From Acetivibrio cellulolyticus CD2 (GTDB lineage Bacteria; Bacillota; Clostridia; Acetivibrionales; Acetivibrionaceae): a stretch of 64,000 nucleotides of DNA. Position 1 is the stretch's first letter, and each line of letters opens with the position of its first letter. The notes beneath the pieces are model-generated. The model saw only the letters and a list, made by a program, of their open reading frames with translations, searched no databases and was not told the DNA's origin. The DNA lies in contig NZ_JH556653.1 in NCBI RefSeq assembly GCF_000179595.2, forward strand, positions 668,432 through 732,431. Reading direction: 5' to 3'. A program made the position numbers and the translations under genes. Positions 19,540-27,870 of the stretch are shown here, one piece after another.

Positions 19540-19677
19540 AACCCCCCATTCATATTTTGTTTAAATAATCAAACCTTCCAAACATTAAATAGTTCACTAT
19601 TCTTCTATTCTTTGAATATGGCAGCGATTCATTTCTGGATACCACTGCCATATTCATGTTTGAAAGGTTCGATTTAC

Positions 19678-20967
19678 TTATTCGAGGTTCTTCTTCATTG
19701 ACTTAACAAAATCTTCAGGAGTTATATTACCAACAAACATTTCCTGTAATAGTGTCAGGTATTCACCTGCATCTTCAGCTTCCATGGTGGTATCAAACCA
19801 CAGTGTAAATGATGTTGCATTTGCTGCATAATCAGCTAATTTTTTAGTTATTGGATTTACTTTACTATCATCATAATCCTTTTTCCAAACTGCAAGACCT
19901 GCTCCGTCAAGATATGAATATTTCGAAATACTTCTAGTGAGTTCAAATGCAGCCTTACCTGCAAGATCAGGATTCTTAGTTGATGCACTTACCATAATAG
20001 TATCAACTGCACCGCCCATAAAGTCTGTTGCTTTTGCCTTACCACCTGCCAGAGGAAATGGAATTACATCGTAATCCGCAGGGTTTTCAGTGTCTGTTTG
20101 AATGGAACCTGCCATCCAGCTACCTGTTGTATACATTGCAACCTTACCGCTGTAGAACAATGCACTTGCTTCATCGTTTGATAATCCGGTTGCGCCTTTA
20201 TGAAAAGCCCCCATTTCAACGAGTTGTTTGAATTTCTTGGCAGACGCCAGAAAGTCTGGATCATCGTAACTCTGCCCTTCTTTTTTAAGCGCTGCCTTTA
20301 CCTTTTCTGGGCCTGCACATTTTAATGTCAAAGCATCGTGGGTCATAGCCAGCACCCAAATATCCTTTGCACTGATACCGATGGGGGTAATACCTTTTTG
20401 TATAAGCTTATCACAAACTTGTACCAGTTCATCGAATGTGGTCGGCGCTTTAAGCCCATTTTCATCAAAGATTTTTTTATTGTAGAATAGCGCTGAAATA
20501 GGGGTTGTGTATGTAGATCCGTAAATTTTTCCGTTATATGTTGCATATGTTAATGCCGCTTCTGACAACTGTTCCTTATATTCACCTGTATAATATTTGT
20601 CAATAGCCAGTACTTTTCCGGATTCTACAAATGGTTTGGAAAATCCACCGCCCCATGTATAGAAAAGGTCAGGAAGGTTATTTGCAGACACAGCTGTTTT
20701 AATTTTTGTCTTGTAAGCTTCGTTTTCAAATGTTTCATGAACAATTTTCACTCCAGGATTTGCTGCCTCGAAGTCTTTTATAGCCTTAGTAAACGCCTTA
20801 CTAAATGCATCACTTTCTGTTGCAATGCTCCAGAGTGTCAGTGTTGTTTCAGTTTTTGGCGGATTATTATCTGACGTTGATGTTTCCTTTTTGCTTGATG
20901 CACACCCACTCATAAGAGATGCAATCATTACAACAGACAATACTGTGCTTAACAGCCTTTTTACCAT
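19678..20967 (-). CDS. Sugar ABC transporter substrate-binding lipoprotein
   Basis: Family 1 extracellular solute-binding protein, 429 residues. The signal peptide ends in a lipobox (SLMSGC, Cys22), so it is lipid-anchored outside the membrane. Then comes a Ser/Lys linker and a two-lobe binding fold with family signatures LTLWSIATESDAF, LPDLFYTWGGG, YGSTYTTPISALFYNKKIF and AALFYSGKVAMYTTGSWM. It is first in the operon, with GGGGGAG before the ATG and a promoter about 100 bases upstream. Xylo-oligosaccharide binding is inferred from the downstream GH3 and xylA/xylB genes. Confidence 0.94.
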   Translation of the reverse strand: MVKRLLSTVLSVVMIASLMSGCASSKKETSTSDNNPPKTETTLTLWSIATESDAFSKAFTKAIKDFEAANPGVKIVHETFENEAYKTKIKTAVSANNLPDLFYTWGGGFSKPFVESGKVLAIDKYYTGEYKEQLSEAALTYATYNGKIYGSTYTTPISALFYNKKIFDENGLKAPTTFDELVQVCDKLIQKGITPIGISAKDIWVLAMTHDALTLKCAGPEKVKAALKKEGQSYDDPDFLASAKKFKQLVEMGAFHKGATGLSNDEASALFYSGKVAMYTTGSWMAGSIQTDTENPADYDVIPFPLAGGKAKATDFMGGAVDTIMVSASTKNPDLAGKAAFELTRSISKYSYLDGAGLAVWKKDYDDSKVNPITKKLADYAANATSFTLWFDTTMEAEDAGEYLTLLQEMFVGNITPEDFVKSMKKNLE

Positions 20968-21068
20968 TGTTTGTCTCCCCCTTATACATTATTTGTGATT
21001 TAATTATATTAAATATCGCACAACAGAAGAACGGACTATTTTTACTTGTAATGTGTAAAATTTTTACT

Positions 21069-21097
21069 TTATTAGTGTTGTATTTATAAATCGTCAA
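21069..21097 (-). promoter_or_regulatory. Candidate sigma-A promoter of the xylose operon
   Basis: On the minus strand: TTGACG (21097-21092), 17 bases, TAATAA (21074-21069), about 100 bases before the lipoprotein start. The long leader would leave room for regulator sites. Between here and the TPP riboswitch I see no gene. Confidence 0.5.
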
Positions 21098-21272
21098 AAT
21101 AGTATAGGATTAAACTTTCTGTCCTTCATGAAATATCTACACTTATCATCTCTTACATACTTGTATTTCAATTACTGATATGCTATTATTAATGCAATTA
21201 AGGAATGGCTGAAATATTACTTCGAATTTTTCAGGTATCCTATTATTTCAAACATTCTAAATATATTAATGC

Positions 21273-21357
21273 ATAGGGGTGCTGGTTCTGCCGGCTGAGA
21301 GTAAGGGTTTTTCCCTTCAACCCATAACCTGATCTGGGTAATGCCAGCGTAGGGAAT
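21273..21357 (+). promoter_or_regulatory. TPP riboswitch (THI element)
   Basis: Canonical thiamine pyrophosphate aptamer: GGGGTGC at the 5' end, CTGAGA at 21295-21300, a short hairpin, then ACCTGATCTGGGTAATGCCAGC and GTAGGGAA. The terminal GGGGTGC...GTAGGGAA pairing and the conserved cores are all visible. It controls the following transport operon. Confidence 0.96.
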
Positions 21358-21373
21358 GAGTATATAATGTATT

Positions 21374-21405
21374 ACCGCCTATGTTGGGCGGTTTTTGTTG
21401 TTTTT
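21374..21405 (+). terminator. TPP riboswitch expression-platform terminator
   Basis: ACCGCC pairs with GGCGGT (21387-21392) around a short loop, followed by TTTTGTTGTTTTT. It lies directly after the aptamer and before the first ribosome site, so bound TPP should stop transcription here. Confidence 0.88.
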
Positions 21406-21431
21406 AAGGATTATGAAAGGATGATTAAGTT

Positions 21432-21719
21432 ATGGCAATTGTTAATGTGTCACTGCAAGTTATTCCAAATGTGCCTGAAAGTCAGATTTATCCTGTTGTG
21501 GATAAAGTCATTGATATGATAGCTAAAAGCGGTGTCAAGTATGAAGTTGGACCAATGGAAACCACAATGGAGGGTGAACTCGACCTCCTTATGGAAATTG
21601 TCAAGAAAGCACAAGGAATATGTGTGTCTGAAGGCGCAAGCAGAGTTTGTTCTGTAGTTAAAATTGATTACAAAGAGGAAGGCGTGACCATGGATGAAAA
21701 GATTTCGAAATACAGATAA
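21432..21719 (+). CDS. Thiamine-binding MTH1187/YkoF-like protein
   Basis: A 95-residue cytoplasmic protein of the MTH1187 (DUF77) family: starts AIVNVSLQVIPNV, has GVKYEVGPMETTMEGE near residue 40 and a C-terminal strand. The family makes ferredoxin-like multimers reported to bind thiamine. It has an AAGGATG site and is first behind the TPP riboswitch. It probably acts as an accessory binder of thiamine or precursor for the importer. Its last 26 bases overlap the permease gene. Confidence 0.85.
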   Translation: MAIVNVSLQVIPNVPESQIYPVVDKVIDMIAKSGVKYEVGPMETTMEGELDLLMEIVKKAQGICVSEGASRVCSVVKIDYKEEGVTMDEKISKYR

Positions 21720-22455
21720 TCCTTTTTATCCATCAATAGCCTTTATTGTTTTCATTGTAATATGGGAAATAGTAACAAAAGCAAATAACATAAAAGAATA
21801 CATACTCCCATCTCCTTCAGCTATCCTGAATGAGTTTACAAAATCCGGCGATCTATTGCTTTATCATTCATTGACGACAATAACAGAAACCGTCTTAGGC
21901 TTTATATTGGGTATAATACTGGCGGTTTTACTTTCAGTGATCATGAGCAGCCTGAAGATTTTCCGTAATATTTTTTACCCTTTTATGGTTCTTTCCCAAA
22001 CAGTACCTATTATTGCAATTGCTCCAATCATTACAATATGGTTTGGAATAGGGATTGTATCAAAATTAATTATTTGTGTTCTGGTAGTATTTTTTCCGGT
22101 AACACTTAATTTAACCGAAGGGCTGAACTCATATGACAAAGATCTGGAGGATTTGCTTAAATGTATGAACGCTAGCAAACTCCAGATATTCACAAAATTA
22201 AAACTTCCCTCAGCACTGGTTTACTTCTTTTCAGGACTTAAAATCGCAGCTGCCTACGCTGTTATGGGAGCTGTAATGTCTGAGTGGACAGGTGCTGAAA
22301 GCGGACTTGGTATTTTTCTTACCCGTTCCATGAAATCTTTCAATACAGCTGCAATGTTCGCAGACATTGTACTTATTTCAGCTTTTAGCATTTTATTATT
22401 TATATTTATAAGCATACTAGAGAAAAAAACTATTAAATGGAATTTGAAAGGATGA
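21694..22455 (+). CDS. thiX: ABC transporter permease for thiamine precursor (ThiX type)
   Basis: A 253-residue permease with about six membrane segments. The cytoplasmic EAA-like loop (LEDLLKCMNASKLQIFTKLKL) is near residue 150. The family is the SsuC/TauC/ThiX type. It overlaps the upstream gene by 26 bases and the downstream gene by ATGA, indicating coupled translation. The TPP riboswitch makes a pyrimidine precursor of thiamine (HMP or formylaminopyrimidine) the likely cargo, rather than sulfonates. Confidence 0.9.
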   Translation: MKRFRNTDNPFYPSIAFIVFIVIWEIVTKANNIKEYILPSPSAILNEFTKSGDLLLYHSLTTITETVLGFILGIILAVLLSVIMSSLKIFRNIFYPFMVLSQTVPIIAIAPIITIWFGIGIVSKLIICVLVVFFPVTLNLTEGLNSYDKDLEDLLKCMNASKLQIFTKLKLPSALVYFFSGLKIAAAYAVMGAVMSEWTGAESGLGIFLTRSMKSFNTAAMFADIVLISAFSILLFIFISILEKKTIKWNLKG

Positions 22456-23495
22456 ATATTGTGAAAAAAAACATACTTATATTACTTTGCTTGACATTTA
22501 TTTTTACTATTACTGCTTCCGGCTGCAGTACAAACAAAAGAATTGAAGCCCCAAGTGAAACTTTTCCGGCATCTAAAGGCAGTTCTGAACTTCAGAAGGT
22601 TAGCTTTGTACTTGATTGGACCCCAAATACAAATCATACAGGAATTTATGTTTCCAAAGTAAAAGGCTTTTTTGCAGATGAAGGTTTGGATGTCTCTATA
22701 ATTCAGCCTGGCGAATCTTCTGCCGATCAGCTTGTAGCTGCCAACACTGCACAATTCGGAATAAGCTACCAGGAAGGTGTTACCTTTGCCCGAGCTGCAG
22801 GTATACCTTTAGTATCACTTGCTGCTGTAATACAGCATAACACATCGGGATTTGGTTCCCTGAAAAGCAAAGGAATCGTATCTCCAAAGGATTTCGAAGG
22901 TAAAAAATATGGTGGCTGGGGTTCTGAAGTTGAAGCTGCAATGGTAAAACAAGTTGTCAAAGCTGCAGGCGGAAATCCTGAAAAGGTTGAAATCCTTACA
23001 ACTGGTACATCAGATTTCCTTCAGGCAAGTGAATTGGGGCAAATTGATTTTGCTTGGATATTTGAGGGATGGGATTATATCAATGCCTCAAATAAAGGAG
23101 CAGAACTTAACTATATTCCCCTCAGGGAACTTTCCGACGTTTTTGACTACTATACTCCTGTAATAGTTACAAATGAAGACAACATCAATAACAATCGCGA
23201 GCTTGTTGAGAAATTCATGAGAGCTGTTCAAAAAGGCTATCAATTTACTATTTCAAATCCTGATGAAGCTGCAGAATGCTTGCTTCAACTAGCACCTGAG
23301 CTCGATAGAGAGCTTGTTACCAAAAGCCAGAAATATCTTGCTTCAAAATATCAGGACGATGCGCCTTACTGGGGAATGCAAAAGAAAGAAGTTTGGGAAA
23401 AATATATGAATTGGCTTTTTGAAAACAAATTTATCGATTCTGCAATTGATGTTGAAAAAGCATTTACAAATGACTTTTTGCAAACAGGAAAATAA
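22452..23495 (+). CDS. thiY: Substrate-binding lipoprotein of the thiamine-precursor importer (ThiY/NMT1 type)
   Basis: The NMT1/THI5-like periplasmic-binding fold: FVLDWTPNTNHTGIYVSKVKG after the signal peptide, QPGESSADQLVAANTAQFG, and GFGSLKSKGI. The signal peptide ends in a lipobox (ASGC). The ATG at 22452 overlaps the permease stop (ATGA). A GTG at 22461 has better spacing from AAAGGATG and gives a cleaner signal peptide (MKKNILILL); either is possible. The family binds N-formyl-4-amino-5-aminomethyl-2-methylpyrimidine or HMP. Confidence 0.92.
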   Translation: MNIVKKNILILLCLTFIFTITASGCSTNKRIEAPSETFPASKGSSELQKVSFVLDWTPNTNHTGIYVSKVKGFFADEGLDVSIIQPGESSADQLVAANTAQFGISYQEGVTFARAAGIPLVSLAAVIQHNTSGFGSLKSKGIVSPKDFEGKKYGGWGSEVEAAMVKQVVKAAGGNPEKVEILTTGTSDFLQASELGQIDFAWIFEGWDYINASNKGAELNYIPLRELSDVFDYYTPVIVTNEDNINNNRELVEKFMRAVQKGYQFTISNPDEAAECLLQLAPELDRELVTKSQKYLASKYQDDAPYWGMQKKEVWEKYMNWLFENKFIDSAIDVEKAFTNDFLQTGK

Positions 23496-23519
23496 TAAGC
23501 TATTTGCAGCGGGTGAAAA

Positions 23520-24272
23520 ATGAACACTAAAATTGAAATTAAAAACTTAAAAAAATCATTTATACGAAATAAAGAAACACTTGAGGTCTTAAGCGATATA
23601 AACCTGGTTCTCTTTGAAAATCAGTTTGTATCGCTGATAGGCCCAAGCGGCTGTGGTAAAAGTACTTTACTTAGAATTCTGGCAGGTCTGGAAGATAATT
23701 TTTGCGGAGATATACTTTTAAATGGTCAGAACCTAAGTAATTCTTCCAGCCAATTTTGCTATATGCCTCAAAAGGATCTTCTTATGCCATGGCGAACAGT
23801 ATATAAAAACATCATTCTCCCTCTCGAAATAAACAGGAAACTTGATAGAGCTGAAAGCCTTGGAGTTACAAGCCTGATAAAGGAATTCGGTCTTGAAGGT
23901 TTTGAAAACTTTTATCCTTCGGAAATATCCGGCGGAATGAAACAGAGAGCCGGTTTACTTCGAACTTTTTTGATGAACAATGATATAATGCTTCTTGATG
24001 AGCCCTTTGGAGCCTTGGATGAAATTACTCGTATGAATATGCAGGAATGGCTGCTCAAGGTCTTAAGCGAGCATAAAAAAAGCGTACTCTTCATAACACA
24101 TGACATTGAAGAAGCAATCTTTCTATCCGATAGAGTGTATGTACTGTCCGATAGACCTGCCTCTGTTTTAAAAACTGTAGATATAGAATTTCCAAGGCCA
24201 AGAACAAGGGAAATGCTTTCAACCAATGAATTTCTCAAATACAAGGATATTATATTGAAAGCACTTCGCTAA
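23520..24272 (+). CDS. thiZ: ABC transporter ATPase of the thiamine-precursor importer (ThiZ type)
   Basis: A 250-residue ATPase: Walker A GPSGCGKST near residue 42, Q-loop YMPQKDLL near 82, signature SGGMKQRAGL near 137, Walker B IMLLDEPFGALDE near 157, switch His FITHD near 192. Ribosome site GGGTG. It is last in the TPP operon. Pieces of this gene are found elsewhere in the window: bases 23890-23984 recur exactly at 27328-27422, and 24056-24080 at 54953-54977. Confidence 0.94.
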   Translation: MNTKIEIKNLKKSFIRNKETLEVLSDINLVLFENQFVSLIGPSGCGKSTLLRILAGLEDNFCGDILLNGQNLSNSSSQFCYMPQKDLLMPWRTVYKNIILPLEINRKLDRAESLGVTSLIKEFGLEGFENFYPSEISGGMKQRAGLLRTFLMNNDIMLLDEPFGALDEITRMNMQEWLLKVLSEHKKSVLFITHDIEEAIFLSDRVYVLSDRPASVLKTVDIEFPRPRTREMLSTNEFLKYKDIILKALR

Positions 24273-24372
24273 TTGCAAAACATACCGTAGCGAAGGTTAT
24301 ATTTTCAGCATTCCTAATCTATATTTTTTTAGCACTTGTAAGCTTTTAGGACAATTTGGATAGAACTTCAAC

Positions 24373-24496
24373 TTAGATATGATCTGCAAAGCCCTTGACA
24401 ATAAGTTTCTCACCCGTTGAGAAACTTATTAAAATATTTTGATTGTCACTTTTATCCATACCAAAAAAATATACAGAAAGTGCATCCTTACTTCTT
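24373..24496 (-). pseudogene. Unrecognised coding scrap
   Basis: About 38 minus-strand codons are open (KDALSVYFFGMDKSDNQN, then ILISFSTGEKLIVKGFADHI and stop). The composition looks protein-coding, but there is no start and it abuts a scrap of pectate lyase at its 5' end. I do not recognise the parent. It may be one more gene fragment in this gap. Confidence 0.3.
24400..24430 (+). terminator. Perfect 12-bp inverted repeat after thiZ
   Basis: AATAAGTTTCTC (24400-24411) and GAGAAACTTATT (24419-24430) pair without mismatch around a 7-base loop, followed by AAAATATTTT. It is about 130 bases past the thiZ stop and may end the thi operon. The tail is not a clean T-run. Confidence 0.45.
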
Positions 24497-24531
24497 AGCA
24501 ACACAGCTTTTTAGAGTATTAGCAACTGATG
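24495..24531 (-). pseudogene. 37-base scrap of the pectate lyase gene
   Basis: These 37 bases match 51192-51228 inside the pectate lyase gene with 3 differences (the region encoding LKSCVA). No other part of the lyase is next to it. It is flanked by the unrecognised scrap on one side and the decarboxylase fragment on the other. Confidence 0.65.
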
Positions 24532-24548
24532 TATGAAAAAACAAATTC

Positions 24549-24803
24549 CTATCTATGAAAGTATGCATTTTGAGCACCGTAAGCTTGTGCTAAAAGCCTT
24601 TCAGATTCATAAATAACTCCAGTAGGGTTATTTGCAAAGTCCAGTTCCTGCATACCATTAGCATCAATCTGGAATACACGCTCACCTAGGTACTCTCTGA
24701 ACTCTTTAAGTCCATTTCCCTTTTTGTGACCAGGAACGTGAAACTGTGCCACATTATCATCCACATAATTTTTTACCGCATCAAAGAGCGGTGACTGGAG
24801 CAA
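24549..24803 (-). pseudogene. N-terminal fragment of an Orn/Lys/Arg decarboxylase
   Basis: Some 84 codons match the N-terminus of the aspartate-aminotransferase-fold Orn/Lys/Arg decarboxylases: TPLFDAV-like SPLFDAVKNYVDD, FHVPGHKKGNG, LKEFREYLGE, and ESERLLAQAYGAQNAYF. It ends long before the PLP lysine and is followed by stops. The start would be a TTG without ribosome site. No function expected. From 24804 to 25085 I see only an AT-rich stretch and the GH9 ribosome site. Confidence 0.75.
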
Positions 24804-25085
24804 GGGAGGAGTAATCTACTTAGCTATTTAAAGGATATTGCAAACAAAGAGATTTTGTTATAAAATATTCTTATAGGAAAGGATATTTTTACTGATAAGA
24901 CAAGTCCTTTAGCTGATTTGAGCAAAGCATCTTTTATCGTTGTACCAACACTATTTAACTTCTATCTGATTCTATAGATTTCGTATTATATTTCAAATAA
25001 TTTTCAAGGTTTTTATAAATTTCTGCCCAGAGAAGGGTGGAAGTTTGCAAATTATAATAAATATTAGTCATAGGAGGAAAACTAA

Positions 25086-27044
25086 ATGAGATTTAAAAAT
25101 TGTGTAGTTGCTGTTGTATTTGTGTTTTTATTAGCAAATATAGTAGCACCCGGTTCTTTGTTCTCCAGCATAAATGGCGTAGTGGTCAGTGCTGAAACCA
25201 TTTCTACGGAAAATTACCAGGTGAGTAGCAAGATTTGTCTAAATTCTATTGGTTATTTTCCTGATGCACCAAAAAAGGCAACTATTGCTGCAAGTTGTAC
25301 CAGTTTTCAACTGGTAACTTCCGCCGGTGAAGTTGTTTTTACCGGAACACCAACTTCAATGCAGGATTCAGACACCGGAGAGCAGGTATACATAGCAGAT
25401 TTTTCGACTGTAACGCAAACAGGATCGTATATTCTCATTGTTCCTGGAGTAGGAAAAAGTGTTACTTTCAAGATATCTTCAAATGTATATAATGACGCAT
25501 ATAAAACTTCCATGTTGGGTATGTATTTGTGGAGATGTGGAAATGAAGTATCTGCAACATATAATGGGAATACGTTTTCCCATGCAGCATGCCACACTCA
25601 GGATGCAAGCACAAAGTATATAAACGGTCAGGACGTAAAAAAAGACAGTACAAAAGGATGGCACGATGCCGGAGATTACAATAAGTATGTAGTTAATGCA
25701 GGGATAACTGTAGGAGCTATGTTTATGGCATGGGAACAATTTGAGGATCAGATTAAATCCCTTCAGCTTACTTTGCCGTCAAATGAAAGTAATAATTCAA
25801 TGCCGGATTTTCTTGATGAAATGAAGTTTGAAACTGATTGGTTGTTAACTATGCAATATCCGGATGGGAGCGGAAAAGTAAGCCATAAGGTAAGTACCTT
25901 GTCATTCGGTGATTTTTCTTTACCAAATTTTGAAACTACGCCAAGATATTTTGTTCCATGGAGCAGTGCTGCAACAGCTGATTTTGTAGCTATGATGGCT
26001 ATGGCAGGCAGAATATTCAAGCCTTATGATTCTGAATATGCTCAGAAATGTATAGACGCTGCCAAAGTTAGTTACAACTTCTTAAAAAACAATCCTAGTA
26101 ATACTGCTGCAAATCAGTCAGGTTTTTCAACAGGGGAATATGCAACTACAGATCCGGATGACAGACTCTGGGCGGCTGCAGAAATGTGGGAAACACTTGG
26201 AGATGCTGATTATCTACAGGATTTTGAAACAAGGGCAAATTCCAAAAGCATAAAGATTGATTCGGATTTTGACTGGGCAGATGTTGGTAACCTTGGAATG
26301 TTTACTTATCTTCGTTCATCTAGAACAGGCAAAAACCAATCTTTATATAATTCAATCAAAACGGAACTTCTTTCAGTTGCAAATGAATTGGTAACTACAG
26401 CAAACAGCCACGGATATGGAAGACCTATGGGGAAAATGTATTACTGGGGTTGCAACGGAACTGTAGTAAGACAGACAATGATACTTCAACTGGCTAACCA
26501 ATTGGAGCCAAAAGCTGCGTATATCAATTCTTCACTTGATGCTGTCGGGCATGTATTGGGTAGAAATTATTATGGACGTTCATATGTTACAGGTCTTGGA
26601 GTAAATCCTCCTATGAATCCTCACGACAGACGTTCAGGCGGGGATAATATAAGAGATCCATGGCCTGGATATCTTGTTGGTGGTGGACACACTGCTAAAG
26701 GCTGGGTGGACATTCAAGACAGTTATCAAACAAATGAAATTGCTATTAACTGGAATGGTGCATTAATATATGCTCTTGCGGCATTTGTTAAGACTGGTTC
26801 AACTACTGTGCCAACACCAACAGTAACAGTTGGACCAACACCTTCGAACAACGTTGTAAAGGGTGATGTTGATGGAAATGGAACGTTAAATTCAATTGAC
26901 TTTGCCTATGTTAGACAATTCCTTCTGGGAATGATAAAAACGTTCCCATCATCAAACGGCGATAAAGCTGCTGATATGGATGGGAATGGAAGCATTAACT
27001 CAATTGACTTCGCATTAATGAGACAGGATTTACTTGGTATGTAA
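25086..27044 (+). CDS. Cellulosomal GH9 endoglucanase with type I dockerin
   Basis: Secreted cellulase of 652 residues. Signal peptide to about residue 37; N-terminal Ig-like domain about 45-135 (CLNSIGYFPDAPKKA); GH9 catalytic domain about 140-570 with WHDAGDYNKYV (catalytic Asp pair), HDRRSGGDN and the acid Glu in YQTNEIAINWNGAL; Thr/Pro linker; dockerin about 592-652 with two calcium-binding repeats (DVDGNGTLNSIDFAYVRQ and DMDGNGSINSIDFALMRQ). This resembles the CelD-type Ig-GH9-dockerin layout. AGGAGG precedes the ATG. It is transcribed alone, with a strong terminator downstream. It would join the cellulosome through a scaffoldin cohesin encoded elsewhere. Confidence 0.96.
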   Translation: MRFKNCVVAVVFVFLLANIVAPGSLFSSINGVVVSAETISTENYQVSSKICLNSIGYFPDAPKKATIAASCTSFQLVTSAGEVVFTGTPTSMQDSDTGEQVYIADFSTVTQTGSYILIVPGVGKSVTFKISSNVYNDAYKTSMLGMYLWRCGNEVSATYNGNTFSHAACHTQDASTKYINGQDVKKDSTKGWHDAGDYNKYVVNAGITVGAMFMAWEQFEDQIKSLQLTLPSNESNNSMPDFLDEMKFETDWLLTMQYPDGSGKVSHKVSTLSFGDFSLPNFETTPRYFVPWSSAATADFVAMMAMAGRIFKPYDSEYAQKCIDAAKVSYNFLKNNPSNTAANQSGFSTGEYATTDPDDRLWAAAEMWETLGDADYLQDFETRANSKSIKIDSDFDWADVGNLGMFTYLRSSRTGKNQSLYNSIKTELLSVANELVTTANSHGYGRPMGKMYYWGCNGTVVRQTMILQLANQLEPKAAYINSSLDAVGHVLGRNYYGRSYVTGLGVNPPMNPHDRRSGGDNIRDPWPGYLVGGGHTAKGWVDIQDSYQTNEIAINWNGALIYALAAFVKTGSTTVPTPTVTVGPTPSNNVVKGDVDGNGTLNSIDFAYVRQFLLGMIKTFPSSNGDKAADMDGNGSINSIDFALMRQDLLGM

Positions 27045-27128
27045 GCAATTTTCAGCAGATCGATGAAGAGTGTTAGTGTGTAAAATAGCGTGATCAACAA
27101 CAAAAATCATATATTAGACTTGAATACC

Positions 27129-27173
27129 AAAACCCTCCATTTGATAATTTACTCCTATCAAATGGAGGGTTTT
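27129..27173 (+). terminator. Strong terminator of the GH9 gene
   Basis: An 18-bp perfect stem (AAAACCCTCCATTTGATA at 27129-27146 and its complement at 27156-27173), followed by TTGCTTGTTT. It lies 85 bases after the cellulase stop. Confidence 0.85.
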
Positions 27174-27189
27174 TGCTTGTTTCTCAACA

Positions 27190-27327
27190 TCTTTTCCTTG
27201 AGGTAATACTGATTTTATAAAATCTCCATCCCCTTTAAAACAACCATCTGTTGCGATCACATGTAAATGAGGATTAAAGTTAAAAAAATCTCCAAATGTT
27301 TGTACAGCTATAACAACACCAGGAACC
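27190..27327 (-). mobile_element. Fragment of an IS91-type (HUH/Y2) transposase
   Basis: The minus strand reads VPGVVIAVQTFGDFFNFNPH, then LHVIATDGCFKGDGDF. This is the core of IS91-family rolling-circle transposases; the PHLHV matches their HUH metal-binding motif. Both ends are missing: the 5' side is cut exactly where the thiZ copy begins and the 3' side runs into the GH9 terminator. Inactive remnant. Confidence 0.72.
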
Positions 27328-27422
27328 GTCTTGAAGGTTTTGAAAACTTTTATCCTTCGGAAATATCCGGCGGAATGAAACAGAGAGCCGGTTTACTTCG
27401 AACTTTTTTGATGAACAATGAT
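27328..27422 (+). pseudogene. 95-base exact copy of part of thiZ
   Basis: These 95 bases equal 23890-23984 of thiZ (LEGFENFYPSEISGG to FLMNND) with no difference I can find. It starts inside the IS91-type transposase fragment and ends in unrelated sequence. The rest of the gap to 27567 holds no recognised gene. No start codon or promoter belongs to it. Confidence 0.9.
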
Positions 27423-27567
27423 GGAATAGAGCTTTGCTCATTGAACTAGGCTTAAGGATTTGGTTAACCAATTCCAAATGCTCGGATATGTGACGACATT
27501 TTCTGATTTTCTAATTTCCAAAGCGCCTTGCAAACACATTTCTGTAAAATAATCTACGTTTTACGAA

Positions 27568-27870
27568 TCAGAAAAACATTCCGGTTACATATACTGTCAG
27601 TATTGCTCCAAGTGCTACTAAAACCAAACTTTTTCCCTTATAAGCAAGGGCTAAAGCAATGGCAGTTCCACAAAGGGCAGTCTTATAGTTGCCAGTTGAT
27701 GTTATAATATCCGGAAATGTAAGCGACCCCAAAACTGCATAGGGAACGTACTTTAAGAAGGATTTTATATATTTAGACTTTATTTCTTTCCTGAAAATCG
27801 CAATTGGCAATACTCTTGGTAAATAAGTAACAATAGCCATTAATAATACTGCGGTTAATGTATAGGTCAT
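27568..27870 (-). CDS. azlD: Branched-chain amino acid exporter small subunit AzlD
   Basis: A 100-residue membrane protein with three to four hydrophobic segments and the family features VTYLPRVLPIAIF and YVPYAVLGSLTFPDII. The ATG at 27870 overlaps the azlC stop (ATGA), so translation is coupled; the longer frame upstream is inside azlC. With AzlC it forms the exporter for branched-chain amino acids or their analogues. Confidence 0.9.
   Translation of the reverse strand: MTYTLTAVLLMAIVTYLPRVLPIAIFRKEIKSKYIKSFLKYVPYAVLGSLTFPDIITSTGNYKTALCGTAIALALAYKGKSLVLVALGAILTVYVTGMFF

Noticed and set aside
27267..27449. 60-codon open frame with an ABC-ATPase signature
   Set aside because: The signature comes only from the 95-base thiZ copy; the rest is unrelated and there is no ribosome site.
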